Origin: JAVVEH01 sp032251435
GTDB taxonomy: Bacteria; Verrucomicrobiota; Lentisphaeria; Oligosphaerales; MVZH01
DNA length: 10,540 bases
Direction: 5' to 3'
Assembly (NCBI GenBank): GCA_032251435.1
Contig: JAVVEH010000074.1
Location: 1 to 10,540 of the forward strand
This document shows, in pieces, positions 1 through 7,818 of the stretch. Every line of letters begins with the position of its first letter. Within the stretch, counting starts at the first letter, position 1. The notes beneath the pieces are model-generated. The model saw only the letters and a program-made list of their open reading frames with translations, did not search any database and was not told the origin of the DNA. A program made the translations under genes and the position numbers.

Positions 1-232
1 TACCATACCCCATGATTTTTCACATGCAATCTATAAACAACCTGTCCCTTTATTGACCTTTATTGCCCCATTTTCCGAGCGTCTTCATGAAATCAGGAAC
101 AAAAGACACTTTTTTCATATCAAATACACGTCGCATTTGCATTTTGGTCTATTTCCCGCTACTGTTTGGGTTAATGTTTTTTTACGGTTTTTATTTGTTT
201 CAGGACGCTGTTTTTTTGGAAAGGGAATGAGC
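1..232 (+). promoter_or_regulatory. AT-rich leader upstream of aceE, no firm promoter
   Basis: This stretch is strikingly richer in A/T than the genes, with many T runs, and should hold the promoter of the pyruvate dehydrogenase operon. The best sigma-70-like pair I can find is TTGCAT (137-142) and TACTGT (160-165) with a 17-nt spacer, but each box matches the consensus at only three of six positions, so I do not call a promoter. An open frame in phase with aceE runs back to a TTG at 53, but its 60 extra residues are unlike AceE and come from this low-GC sequence, so I treat it as untranslated. A purine stretch GGAAAGGGA at 218-226 is the ribosome binding site and sits correctly for the ATG at 233. 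Confidence 0.4.
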
Positions 233-2905
233 ATGGTTGAAGCGAGCGCCAACCCAATCGACACCGACGACATCGCCATCGAGACCAGAGAATGGCTTGA
301 ATCTCTTGATGACGTTCTGGCCCGGTCGGGAGACGCCCGGGTCACGCGATTACTCCAGGAGTTATCGTTGCGGGCTCAACTCGCCGGCGTTGAGATTCCC
401 TTCAGCGCCAATACCGCCTATGTGAATACCATCGACCGGACTGAACAGCCAGCTTATCCAGGTAATCTTGAGCTTGAGCGGCGCTTGCGCGGCTACATTC
501 GCTGGAACGCGATGGCGATGGTGGTCAAAGCCAACAAAAAAGAGGATGGGATTGGCGGGCATATCGCCACGTACGCGTCCGCGGCCACCCTGTATGAGGT
601 GGCTTTCAACCATTTTTTCCGCGGCCGCACGGATAAACATCCCGGTGATTTGGTGTATTTTCAGGGCCACGCCTCCCCGGGTATCTATGCCCGGGCCTTC
701 CTCGAAGGACGGCTCAAGGTGGACCACTTGCACAATTTCCGGCATGAGTTGCACGACAAACCGGGCTTGTCTTCGTATCCCCACCCTTGGCTGATGCCGG
801 CGTTCTGGCAGTTTCCGACGGTGTCCATGGGCCTGGGGCCGATCACCGCCATCTACCATGCCCGGTTTATCAAATACTTGGAGGATCGGGGGCTCCGGGA
901 ACCCACGGATCAACGCGTGTGGGCGTTTCTCGGCGACGGGGAGACCGACGAGCCGGAAACGCTGGGGGCCATTACGTTGGCGTCCCGGGAGCATTTGGAC
1001 AATTTGACATTTGTCATCAATTGCAATCTCCAGCGGCTGGACGGTCCGGTCCGCGGCAACGGCAAGATCATCCAGGAACTGGAAGCCGCCTTCCGGGGCG
1101 CTGGCTGGCATGTCATCAAAGTGATCTGGGGCAGTGACTGGGATCCGTTGCTGGAAAAAGACACCGAGGGCTTGCTGGTCAAGCGTATGCGGGAAGTGGT
1201 TGATGGCCAGTTCCAGAAATATGTGGTGGCTGGCGGCGCTTATTTCCGGGAAGACTTTTTTGGCAAGGATCCGAAACTGCTCAAACTCGTCGAACATATG
1301 AGCGATCAGGAGCTTGAACAGCTGACCCGTGGCGGCCATGATCCGGTGAAAGTTTACGCCGCTTACGATGCCGCCGTCAAGCATACGGGCTCCCCCACGG
1401 TGATTTTGGCCAAAACGATCAAAGGGTACGGCATGGGTGAATCCGGGGAAGGTCAGAATATCACCCACAGCCAGAAAAAACTGAACATGGACGGTCTCAA
1501 GCATTTCCGCACCCGGTTTAGTATCCCGCTGTCGGATGATGACTTGGACACCCTGCCATTTTATCATCCCGATGAGGAAAGCATGGAAATGACGTATCTG
1601 CATGAACGACGCCAAGCGCTGGGGGGATATCTCCCGAAACGCTTTCCGTTTGAGGATAAACTGGCGGCGCCTGGCGATGATTTTCTTGACGAATTCGCCA
1701 AAGGCACGGGCGACCGGGCCGTGTCCACCACGATGGCCTTTGTGCGGATGCTCGGGAAGCTGCTTCAGGATAAACGCATTGGTTCCAGAATTGTGCCGAT
1801 GATTCCAGACGAGGCCCGCACATTCGGGATGGACGCTCTGTTCCGGCAGGTGGGCATCTACTCCCATCCCGGGCAACTCTATGAACCGGTGGACCGGGCT
1901 AACCTCCTCTACTACAAGGAGGCGACCAACGGCCAGATTTTGGAGGAGGGCATTACCGAGGCCGGATGCATGGGATCCTTTATCGCCGCCGGAACCGCCT
2001 ATTCCAACCATGGCATATCCATGATCCCCTTCTGGACCTTTTACAGTATGTTCGGGCTGCAACGGGTCGGCGATTTGGTCTGGGCGGCCGCCGACAGCCG
2101 GACCAAGGGCTTCCTGATGGGGGGGACCGCGGGACGCACCACGCTGGCGGGCGAGGGGCTTCAGCATCAGGACGGCAACAGTCACCTGATGGCATTGACC
2201 GTTCCTAACTTGATGGCCTACGATCCGGCCTACGCCTACGAAGTGGCCGTCATCATCCAGGACGGCATCAAACGGATGTATGAAGACGGCGAGGATATCT
2301 TCTATTACATTACGGTCATGAATGAAAACATCATTCAGCCAGCCATGCCAAAGGGTGCCAAGCCAGGGATCCTTAAAGGATTGTACCCGCTGAAAAAAGT
2401 GAAAAAGGCCGATATCCGGCTGGTGGGCAGCGGCGCCATGCTGCCGGAAGCGCTCAAAGCGGCGGAGATCCTGGAGAAAGATTATAACGTCAAAGCGTCT
2501 GTCTGGTCGGCGACCAGTTACAAAGAGCTCCAGAAAGAAGGAGCGTCCGTGGAACGCTGGAACCGTCTCCATCCAACCGAAACACCTAAAGTGCCGTATG
2601 TCACGGAATGTCTCGGCGGCTCCGACACCACGCCGGTGGTGGCGGCCAGTGATTATGTCCGGGCGTTGGCGGATTCTGTGGGTCGTTGGATTCCTGGTCC
2701 CTACACGGTGCTGGGAACCGATGGATTCGGCCGCAGTGACGGGCGGGAAGCTCTGCGCGATTTCTTTGAAGTGGATGCTAAACATATCGCCCACACCGCG
2801 CTCGTCTCTCTCTTTAAGGCGGGAACTATTGACGTGGAAGTGGTTGAAGAAGCGGCGGCGAAACTGGGTGTGAACACTGAATGTCCGGATCCGGAAGGAA
2901 GATAA
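233..2905 (+). CDS. aceE: Pyruvate dehydrogenase E1 component, homodimeric AceE type
   Basis: E1 decarboxylates pyruvate with thiamine diphosphate and reductively acetylates the lipoyl group of E2, in the cytoplasmic pyruvate dehydrogenase complex. From the ATG at 233 the protein is 890 residues, almost the length of E. coli AceE (about 887), and remembered E. coli segments match along its whole length. Visible landmarks: the N-terminal IETREWLESL segment, YPGNLELERR, the ThDP/Mg site GDGETDEPE at 234-242 followed by INCNLQRLDGP (Asn263, Asn265), RGGHDP, IKGYGMG, a conserved Glu at about 572 in ILEEGI that aligns with the cofactor-activating Glu, GGTAGRTTL.GEGLQHQDG, and GTDGFGRSD near the C-terminus. 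The ATG at 227 is only two codons upstream, but AAGGG ends 7 nt before 233 and 1 nt before 227, so 233 is preferred. The stop is 3 nt before aceF, so the two are co-transcribed and probably translationally coupled. No key residue is missing. Confidence 0.98.
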   Translation: MVEASANPIDTDDIAIETREWLESLDDVLARSGDARVTRLLQELSLRAQLAGVEIPFSANTAYVNTIDRTEQPAYPGNLELERRLRGYIRWNAMAMVVKANKKEDGIGGHIATYASAATLYEVAFNHFFRGRTDKHPGDLVYFQGHASPGIYARAFLEGRLKVDHLHNFRHELHDKPGLSSYPHPWLMPAFWQFPTVSMGLGPITAIYHARFIKYLEDRGLREPTDQRVWAFLGDGETDEPETLGAITLASREHLDNLTFVINCNLQRLDGPVRGNGKIIQELEAAFRGAGWHVIKVIWGSDWDPLLEKDTEGLLVKRMREVVDGQFQKYVVAGGAYFREDFFGKDPKLLKLVEHMSDQELEQLTRGGHDPVKVYAAYDAAVKHTGSPTVILAKTIKGYGMGESGEGQNITHSQKKLNMDGLKHFRTRFSIPLSDDDLDTLPFYHPDEESMEMTYLHERRQALGGYLPKRFPFEDKLAAPGDDFLDEFAKGTGDRAVSTTMAFVRMLGKLLQDKRIGSRIVPMIPDEARTFGMDALFRQVGIYSHPGQLYEPVDRANLLYYKEATNGQILEEGITEAGCMGSFIAAGTAYSNHGISMIPFWTFYSMFGLQRVGDLVWAAADSRTKGFLMGGTAGRTTLAGEGLQHQDGNSHLMALTVPNLMAYDPAYAYEVAVIIQDGIKRMYEDGEDIFYYITVMNENIIQPAMPKGAKPGILKGLYPLKKVKKADIRLVGSGAMLPEALKAAEILEKDYNVKASVWSATSYKELQKEGASVERWNRLHPTETPKVPYVTECLGGSDTTPVVAASDYVRALADSVGRWIPGPYTVLGTDGFGRSDGREALRDFFEVDAKHIAHTALVSLFKAGTIDVEVVEEAAAKLGVNTECPDPEGR

Positions 2906-2908
2906 GCA

Positions 2909-4348
2909 ATGTTAAAAACGGTGAAAATTCCCGAACTGGGGGAAAATATTGAGTCCGCCACAGTCGCCGGGATCAGTGTGGGTCCAGGTGACACGGTGGA
3001 TGCTGAGCAGTCGCTGTTGGAACTGGAAGCCGGGAAAGCCACAGTGGAGATTCCCGCGGGTGTCTCAGGCGTGGTCAAACAGCTGTTGGTGAGTGAGGGC
3101 GAGGAGGTGCAAGTGGGCACGGCGATCGCCGAAATTGAGGTGGCCGCCACGGCGGATTCCGCGGAAAAGGGCGCCACTAAAGATGAACGTCCAACAGACA
3201 GTCCGTCTTCACCTTCCGTGGCTACGGCGGGACAGGCTGCTCAACGTCCAACGGCGACTGGGAAAGACGAAGGATCGGAAGCAGATAAGGAAGAATCCGC
3301 CCCCGAAGCCTCTCCTTCGTCACTCCCTGCTTCAGAAGAGGATCAGCAGGCCGACCGTGAAATTGCGGGACAGGAGGCGCCGTCCGTCCCGGCCGCGCGG
3401 CAGTCTGAACTTCAGGAACGGACCCCGGTGACACCTGCCAAACATGTGCCCGCGGCGCCATCGGTCCGCCGGTTCGCCCGCGAAATCGGTATTGATGTGG
3501 ACACGGTCAAGGGCGGCGGCGGCCATGGCCGCGTGTCAATTGATGATGTCAAACGGCACGCGCGCGAGCTGAACGAACGGCGCCAGGCGGGCGCCGGCGG
3601 CGTGGGTCACGAGCAGCCGCCGTTGCCCGACTTCAGCAAATGGGGCGATGTGCGCCAGGAAAAGATGAGCGCCATCCGTTTCGCCACCGCCAGGCAGGTC
3701 AACGTGTGTTGGAACATGGTTCCCCGGGTGACGCATTTTGACGAGGCGGATATCACCGAACTTGAACAACTCCGGAAAAAATACGCCGACCGCGCGGCGG
3801 TGGCCGGCGGCAAGCTCACGATGGCGGTGATGGTGGTTAAGACCGTCGCGGCGGCCTTGAGAAAATTTCCGGAGATGAACGCGTCCATTGATATGGATCG
3901 GAAAACGATCATCTACAAAAACTACGTGAATATGGGGATTGCCGTCGCCACCCCTAAAGGACTGGTCGTTCCGGTGATTCGGGACACGGATAAAAAGAAC
4001 ATGGTCCAGTTGGCTGTTGAGATTGGCGGGATCGCCGCCAAATGCCGGGAGGGTAAAATCACCCGGGAAGAGCTGTCCGGCGGCACCTTCACGGTCACGA
4101 ATCTCGGCAGTATCGGCGGCTCGCATTTCACGCCAATTGTCAATTATCCCGAAGTGGGGATTCTCGGACTTGGCCGGGCGGCCAGACGGCCGGTGTTCAG
4201 AGGTGACCAAATTGAGGCGGGTCTGTTCCTGCCGCTGTCGTTGTCGTATGATCACCGCTTGATCGACGGGGCGGACGCGGCCCGGTTTGTCCGCTGGATC
4301 GCCGACGCCATCGAACAGCCGCTCTTGATCTCCCTGGAAGGAGAATGA
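2909..4348 (+). CDS. aceF: Dihydrolipoamide acetyltransferase (E2 of pyruvate dehydrogenase)
   Basis: E2 forms the core of the complex and moves the acetyl group from E1 to coenzyme A through a lipoyl arm. The 479-residue product has a single N-terminal lipoyl domain (about 1-78) with the attachment lysine at Lys43. An Ala/Pro/Glu/Ser-rich flexible linker follows (about 80-180), then a peripheral subunit-binding domain (about 181-220, VRRFAREIGIDVDTV...GRVS.DDV) and the catalytic domain (about 248-479). The catalytic domain carries VTHFDEADITELE as in E. coli AceF, GGTFTVTNLGSIGG, and the active-site DHRLIDG with His449 and Asp453. E. coli AceF has three lipoyl domains, so this is the one-lipoyl form. 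The usual DKA around the lysine reads GKA here. GGAAGGAAG inside the end of aceE serves as ribosome binding site for the ATG. An E2 of another 2-oxo acid complex is unlikely given the AceE neighbour. Confidence 0.97.
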   Translation: MLKTVKIPELGENIESATVAGISVGPGDTVDAEQSLLELEAGKATVEIPAGVSGVVKQLLVSEGEEVQVGTAIAEIEVAATADSAEKGATKDERPTDSPSSPSVATAGQAAQRPTATGKDEGSEADKEESAPEASPSSLPASEEDQQADREIAGQEAPSVPAARQSELQERTPVTPAKHVPAAPSVRRFAREIGIDVDTVKGGGGHGRVSIDDVKRHARELNERRQAGAGGVGHEQPPLPDFSKWGDVRQEKMSAIRFATARQVNVCWNMVPRVTHFDEADITELEQLRKKYADRAAVAGGKLTMAVMVVKTVAAALRKFPEMNASIDMDRKTIIYKNYVNMGIAVATPKGLVVPVIRDTDKKNMVQLAVEIGGIAAKCREGKITREELSGGTFTVTNLGSIGGSHFTPIVNYPEVGILGLGRAARRPVFRGDQIEAGLFLPLSLSYDHRLIDGADAARFVRWIADAIEQPLLISLEGE

Positions 4349-4349
4349 G

Positions 4350-4384
4350 GGAAAGGCTGAAAGCTGAAACCGGAAAGCTGAAAG
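4350..4384 (+). repeat. GCTGAAA short-repeat tract between aceF and lpdA
   Basis: Right after the aceF stop the spacer holds three copies of GCTGAAA (4356-4362, 4363-4369, 4377-4383) within two longer related units, GGAAAGGCTGAAA at 4350-4362 and GGAAAGCTGAAAG at 4372-4384. It is entirely non-coding and purine-rich. The rest of the spacer (4385-4416) shows no good Shine-Dalgarno sequence, so the repeat may have been inserted or expanded between two genes that were once closer together. Whether it is an interspersed family in this genome cannot be seen from one copy. Confidence 0.6.
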
Positions 4385-4416
4385 AGTCCAGGCTAGAATT
4401 TAGAACGTTTTGAACT

Positions 4417-5832
4417 ATGGCGGATTTAATGAAAACACAGCTCGTTGTCATCGGCGCCGGTCCGGCGGGATATCCGGCGGCCTTCCACGCGGCGGATCTG
4501 GGAATGGATGTCATTCTCATTGACAAAGATAAACATCCCGGCGGGGTCTGCCTGTATCGCGGGTGTATTCCTTCGAAGGCGTTGCTGCACGCGGCCAATA
4601 TCATGGTCGCGGCCCGGGAAGCTGAAGCCATTGGCATCACGTTTCAAGAGCCGACTGTCGATATGGATAAACTGCGGCAATGGAAATGCTCCGTGGTGGA
4701 TAAACTCACCGGGGGATTGGGGCAGTTGACCAAAGCCCGGGGCATTACCTTTATCCAGGGAACCGCCCGGTTTAATGACGCTCGTTCGATAACCGTGACT
4801 AAGCCGGATGGCGACACCCACGTTGTGAATTTTGAGCACGCGGTCATCGCCACAGGTTCCGTGCCGGTCATGCCCGGCTTCCTGCCGAAATCCCCGCGGA
4901 TTATCGATTCCACCGGGGCTCTGGCGCTGGATGACATCCCTAAAACCATGCTGGTGATGGGCGGGGGATATATCGGTTTGGAATTGGGACAAGCCTACGC
5001 GTCGCTCGGCACGAGAGTGTCTGTAGTGGAGATGCAGGCATCCCTTCTTTCCGGCGTGGATGCGGACATGGTCCGCGTGCTCAGCGATCGGGTCAAGGAG
5101 CAGTTCGAGGCGGTCATGCTGAACACGCGGCTGACCTCTCTGACAGATGAGGGAGACACTGTCAAAGCGGAATTTGAAAAGGCCGATGGAAAACCTTTTT
5201 CCGCCTCCTACGACAAAGTGCTCGTGGCGGTTGGCCGCCGGCCGGTCACCGACGGGTTGGGTCTGGAAAAGACAAACGTGAAACTCACATCCGAGGGCTT
5301 TATCGAGGTGGATGACCGCCGCCGCACGGCGGAACCGACCATTCTAGCGGTCGGCGACATCGCCGGGCAACCCTTGCTGGCGCATAAAGCCACGCATGAA
5401 GGCCGCAGCGCTATTGAAGCGCTGCGGGACGGCAAAACCATCTATGATCCCCGGGCGATCCCGGCCGTGGTCTTCACCGATCCGGAAATCGCCTGGTGCG
5501 GAGTTACTGAAGATGAGGCGCGGCGACAAGGCATGGATGTCAAAATCGGCACCTTTCCCTGGCAGGCTTCCGGTCGGGCGGCCACCCTTGACCGCAGCCA
5601 AGGTGTCACTAAGATCATCGCCGACGCAAAAGACGAACGGGTCCTGGGGGTCGGCGTGGCCGGTCACGGAGCCGGGGAACTCATCGGGGAAGGTGTGCTG
5701 GCGATCGAGATGGGCGCCGTGGCGGAAGATGTCGCCCTCAGCATCCACGCCCATCCCTCACTGTCCGAAACCATCATGGAAGCCGCCGAGCAAGTCATGG
5801 GGCAGAGCACCCACTTTTTCCAGCGGTTGTGA
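4417..5832 (+). CDS. lpdA: Dihydrolipoamide dehydrogenase (E3)
   Basis: E3 is a homodimeric FAD flavoprotein that re-oxidises the dihydrolipoyl group of E2 and passes the electrons to NAD+. The 471-residue product shows the N-terminal FAD Rossmann motif GAGPAGYPAA (about 13-22) and the redox-active disulfide CLYRGC (Cys45, Cys50) followed by IPSKALLH. It also has the NAD-binding motif MGGGYIGLELG (glycines at 182-187), the second FAD segment ILAVGDIAGQPLLAHKA, and the C-terminal dimerisation domain with the catalytic HAHPSLSE (His446, Glu451). The start is uncertain: 4417 has no Shine-Dalgarno, while an in-frame ATG at 4429 has GGCGGA four bases upstream; both precede the FAD motif, so function is unaffected. 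It is the third gene of the pdh operon, 68 nt after aceF, and could also serve other lipoamide complexes. Confidence 0.97.
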   Translation: MADLMKTQLVVIGAGPAGYPAAFHAADLGMDVILIDKDKHPGGVCLYRGCIPSKALLHAANIMVAAREAEAIGITFQEPTVDMDKLRQWKCSVVDKLTGGLGQLTKARGITFIQGTARFNDARSITVTKPDGDTHVVNFEHAVIATGSVPVMPGFLPKSPRIIDSTGALALDDIPKTMLVMGGGYIGLELGQAYASLGTRVSVVEMQASLLSGVDADMVRVLSDRVKEQFEAVMLNTRLTSLTDEGDTVKAEFEKADGKPFSASYDKVLVAVGRRPVTDGLGLEKTNVKLTSEGFIEVDDRRRTAEPTILAVGDIAGQPLLAHKATHEGRSAIEALRDGKTIYDPRAIPAVVFTDPEIAWCGVTEDEARRQGMDVKIGTFPWQASGRAATLDRSQGVTKIIADAKDERVLGVGVAGHGAGELIGEGVLAIEMGAVAEDVALSIHAHPSLSETIMEAAEQVMGQSTHFFQRL

Positions 5833-5951
5833 CTTGAGGGTCTCCGCACGCTGCTGTCCGCACCTTTCTGAGGATCCGTTCAGGCGCAAATGGTTTCGCC
5901 GGGCAAGCCACCCCTGGGGACTAATCTCGGGCATTTCCACGAAGACCTAAT
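5833..5951. other. Convergent spacer between lpdA and hisI, no gene seen
   Basis: No frame here looks like a protein. The sequence has local repetition: TCCGCAC occurs at 5843-5849 and again at 5857-5863, and GTCTCCGCA near 5840 recurs near 5961 at the foot of the downstream hairpin. A 6-bp stem with one G-U pair can form between TGGTTT (5891-5896) and AAGCCA (5905-5910), followed by CCCCTGGGG. GC content resembles the genes and differs from the AT-rich leader of aceE. It may be a decayed or interspersed repeat; I cannot identify it. Confidence 0.35.
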
Positions 5952-5992
5952 GCGGGGTTTGTCTCCGCAATTGCCGCGGTGCTGTTTTTTTT
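5952..5992 (+). terminator. Probable intrinsic terminator of the pdh operon
   Basis: GCGGGG (5952-5957) and CTCCGC (5963-5968) form a 6-bp stem with one G-U pair and a TTTGT loop. A second, mutually exclusive stem pairs CCGC (5965-5968) with GCGG (5976-5979), and a run of eight T follows at 5985-5992. The T run lies five bases after the second stem, slightly far for a textbook terminator, but the position 120 nt after lpdA and just before the convergent hisI stop fits. On the minus strand no T run follows these stems, so it should not end the hisI transcript. Confidence 0.55.
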
Positions 5993-6000
5993 GAATGATC

Positions 6001-6384
6001 TCAGCCATTTTTGTAAACGGCTTTCGGATCAAACAGGCGGTCCTGGATAATCACTAACTGGTCACCTTTCACCTGGCGGAAAAAACAGGAGGGAAAGCCC
6101 TCATGGCAGGCGGCGCCCCCGACTTGTTCCACCCGGAGGACCACCGTATCCAAATCGCAATCCACGCGGATTTCCCTCACGTGTTGAATCTTCCCGGAGG
6201 TTTCTCCTTTGACCCACAGTTTGTTCCGGGAGCGGCTCCAATAGGTGGCGACACCGGTCGCCAGGGTCTTTTCCCAAGCTTCGGCGTTCATGTAAGCCAG
6301 CATGAGAATGTCACCCGTTTCGGCGTCTTGAGCGATGGCGGGAATCAGTCCGTCAGGGGTTTTTGAGAAATTCAGCTCAACCAT
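6001..6384 (-). CDS. hisI: Phosphoribosyl-AMP cyclohydrolase
   Basis: HisI opens the purine ring of phosphoribosyl-AMP in the third step of histidine biosynthesis. The 127-residue protein is the usual length of the stand-alone enzyme, with no fused HisE domain. It shows YWSRSRNKLWVKGETSG (48-64), the metal motif DCDLD (Asp75, Cys76, Asp77, Asp79) and GAACHEGFPSCFF giving Cys93 and Cys100, which with Cys76 are the known zinc ligands. It is the last gene of the minus-strand unit, 41 nt after the oxidoreductase. The bases before the ATG (reading GCGAATAAA) show no Shine-Dalgarno, so initiation may be weak or depend on read-through from upstream. No other his gene is in the window. Confidence 0.96.
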   Translation of the reverse strand: MVELNFSKTPDGLIPAIAQDAETGDILMLAYMNAEAWEKTLATGVATYWSRSRNKLWVKGETSGKIQHVREIRVDCDLDTVVLRVEQVGGAACHEGFPSCFFRQVKGDQLVIIQDRLFDPKAVYKNG

Positions 6385-6425
6385 GTTTATTCGCTTGTGT
6401 TTAAAGCCGGGGAGGCTGTTTGGAT

Positions 6426-7814
6426 TTAAGCGTCAAACAGATACTTTTCAACGTCATTGGCGGCGATGACACCGTAGTTGACGGTTCCCAGCCAGCCGGA
6501 CATGATGATGCCGACCGATCCACAGTGGAACAAGCCGCCGATTTCTTTGTGCAGATCCATGCTGTACTTGAGTCCCTGGAACTTCGTGCCGAATGACGCG
6601 CCGTTTTTGTGCAGGGTATAGCGTTCGAACGTGCGGGGCGTGGCCGCTTCCGTGTAATCCGTGATCTGACGGATGTTCGGCACGTAGGTCTCGACCGCGT
6701 TCAGCGTGTCCTCGATCATAGCCTGTTTCGCCCGTCGGTAAGCCTCCTTGTCAAGCCCTTCCCAATCCGCGATTTTCGCGTTCATACTGGCGACAATAGT
6801 GTATTGATCCGAGCCGGGACGAATCGACGGATAATACACCGAATACGTCCGGCTGGTGATATCAGCCGCGCAAAGCGCCTCAGCGTCAAATTCCGGATAG
6901 GTGCTGGTGAATAACAAGTCGCCGATGTAATCAAGTTTCTCGCCGGGCTTGATGCCCATGTAAACCTGAGAGCTGCTGTTACTCAGGCGGACATTTTCCC
7001 CGAAGCCCGATAAAAACGCGTCACTGAAATACTCAGACCCCACCAGTTCTTTCACCGTGCTGACAATATTGCCGTTGGAAACGACGGCTCTGGCGCCGAT
7101 TTCCTCACCGTTGATGACAGCGCCTTTCACGTGGCCCTTGTCCACCAGAATCTTTTCGACTCTGGCGCTGGTTTCAACATCCACGCCGTTTCCCCGCAGG
7201 GTCTCAGCCATCATGGTCATCAACAGATCCGTGCCGCCGACGAATGTGAACACCCCTTGGCTCATGAAATTGCCGAACACGATGCCATAACTGATGGCCG
7301 GTTCGTCCAATGTCGAGCCGTTGGCGTAGGTGATCGGTTCCATCAACAACCGCCAGACGGCTTTGTTACCGGGGAAGAACTTCTGAAACAGCTCCCGCGT
7401 CGTCAGGGATTGATCATCATAATAATTCATCCGGGCCAGTTCATCAAAAAAGGCCTTCACGGTTTCGGGGGGCACGTTGAAATGCTCGTTCATGATGCGG
7501 GAGAAGTCGGTGGTGTCAAAGGTGGTCTGCAAGGAGAATTGTGGATTGTCAAAGCGGATGCCTCGCACCTGTTCAATGCGGTCGGAGTATTCCTTGCCCC
7601 AGTATTTCCGGAAACTTTTTTTCATCCCCACCGGAAACCCGTGCAAAGACACGTCGAACACGTGACTTTTCCGCTTGAACCAGGCGGCCAGCCCGCCGAT
7701 CTGAAAATGCTGTTCAGCCAGCAAAACCTTCCGGCCGTTCGCAGCCAGGCGGTTGGCGGCGGTTAATCCGGCCAGACCGCCGCCGATGACAATGATATCG
7801 TAATCACCTTTCAT
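6426..7814 (-). CDS. CrtI-like FAD-dependent oxidoreductase (phytoene desaturase superfamily)
   Basis: This 462-residue protein belongs to the flavin amine oxidase/CrtI/CrtISO superfamily; the substrate is not evident. The N-terminus has the FAD dinucleotide-binding motif IVIGGGLAGLTAANRL (Gly11, Gly13, Gly16) with the ribose-binding acidic residue Glu34 and then GG(L), and the C-terminus has the second FAD segment GGLFHCGSVGIIMSGWLGTV. VDVETSARVEKI and AVVSNGN are typical of the family's middle FAD-binding strands. The frame is open back to a GTG at 7850, but the ATG at 7814 begins just before the FAD motif and lies 4 nt after the rny stop, so translation is probably coupled to rny. No phytoene synthase or other carotenoid gene is nearby, so carotenoid desaturation or isomerisation is only one option. 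No signal peptide or membrane segment is visible. Confidence 0.85.
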   Translation of the reverse strand: MKGDYDIIVIGGGLAGLTAANRLAANGRKVLLAEQHFQIGGLAAWFKRKSHVFDVSLHGFPVGMKKSFRKYWGKEYSDRIEQVRGIRFDNPQFSLQTTFDTTDFSRIMNEHFNVPPETVKAFFDELARMNYYDDQSLTTRELFQKFFPGNKAVWRLLMEPITYANGSTLDEPAISYGIVFGNFMSQGVFTFVGGTDLLMTMMAETLRGNGVDVETSARVEKILVDKGHVKGAVINGEEIGARAVVSNGNIVSTVKELVGSEYFSDAFLSGFGENVRLSNSSSQVYMGIKPGEKLDYIGDLLFTSTYPEFDAEALCAADITSRTYSVYYPSIRPGSDQYTIVASMNAKIADWEGLDKEAYRRAKQAMIEDTLNAVETYVPNIRQITDYTEAATPRTFERYTLHKNGASFGTKFQGLKYSMDLHKEIGGLFHCGSVGIIMSGWLGTVNYGVIAANDVEKYLFDA

Positions 7815-7818
7815 CGTC

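Noticed and set aside
53..232. A 60-residue N-terminal extension of AceE from a TTG start
   Set aside because: The sequence is AT-rich with T runs, has no family similarity, and a good ribosome binding site precedes the ATG at 233, giving normal AceE length.
362..2794. An 810-codon open frame on the minus strand opposite aceE
   Set aside because: aceE on the plus strand is unmistakable. The antisense frame is open because of the biased third positions of a GC-rich gene, and its translation is rich in His/Arg/Gly/Pro with no recognisable domain.
4356..4383. A CRISPR-like or minisatellite array
   Set aside because: There are only three 7-mers, two of them adjacent, with no spacers of constant length and no cas genes.
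7131..7766. A 211-codon plus-strand frame opposite the oxidoreductase
   Set aside because: It is a mirror frame of a clear flavoprotein gene and has no motif of its own.
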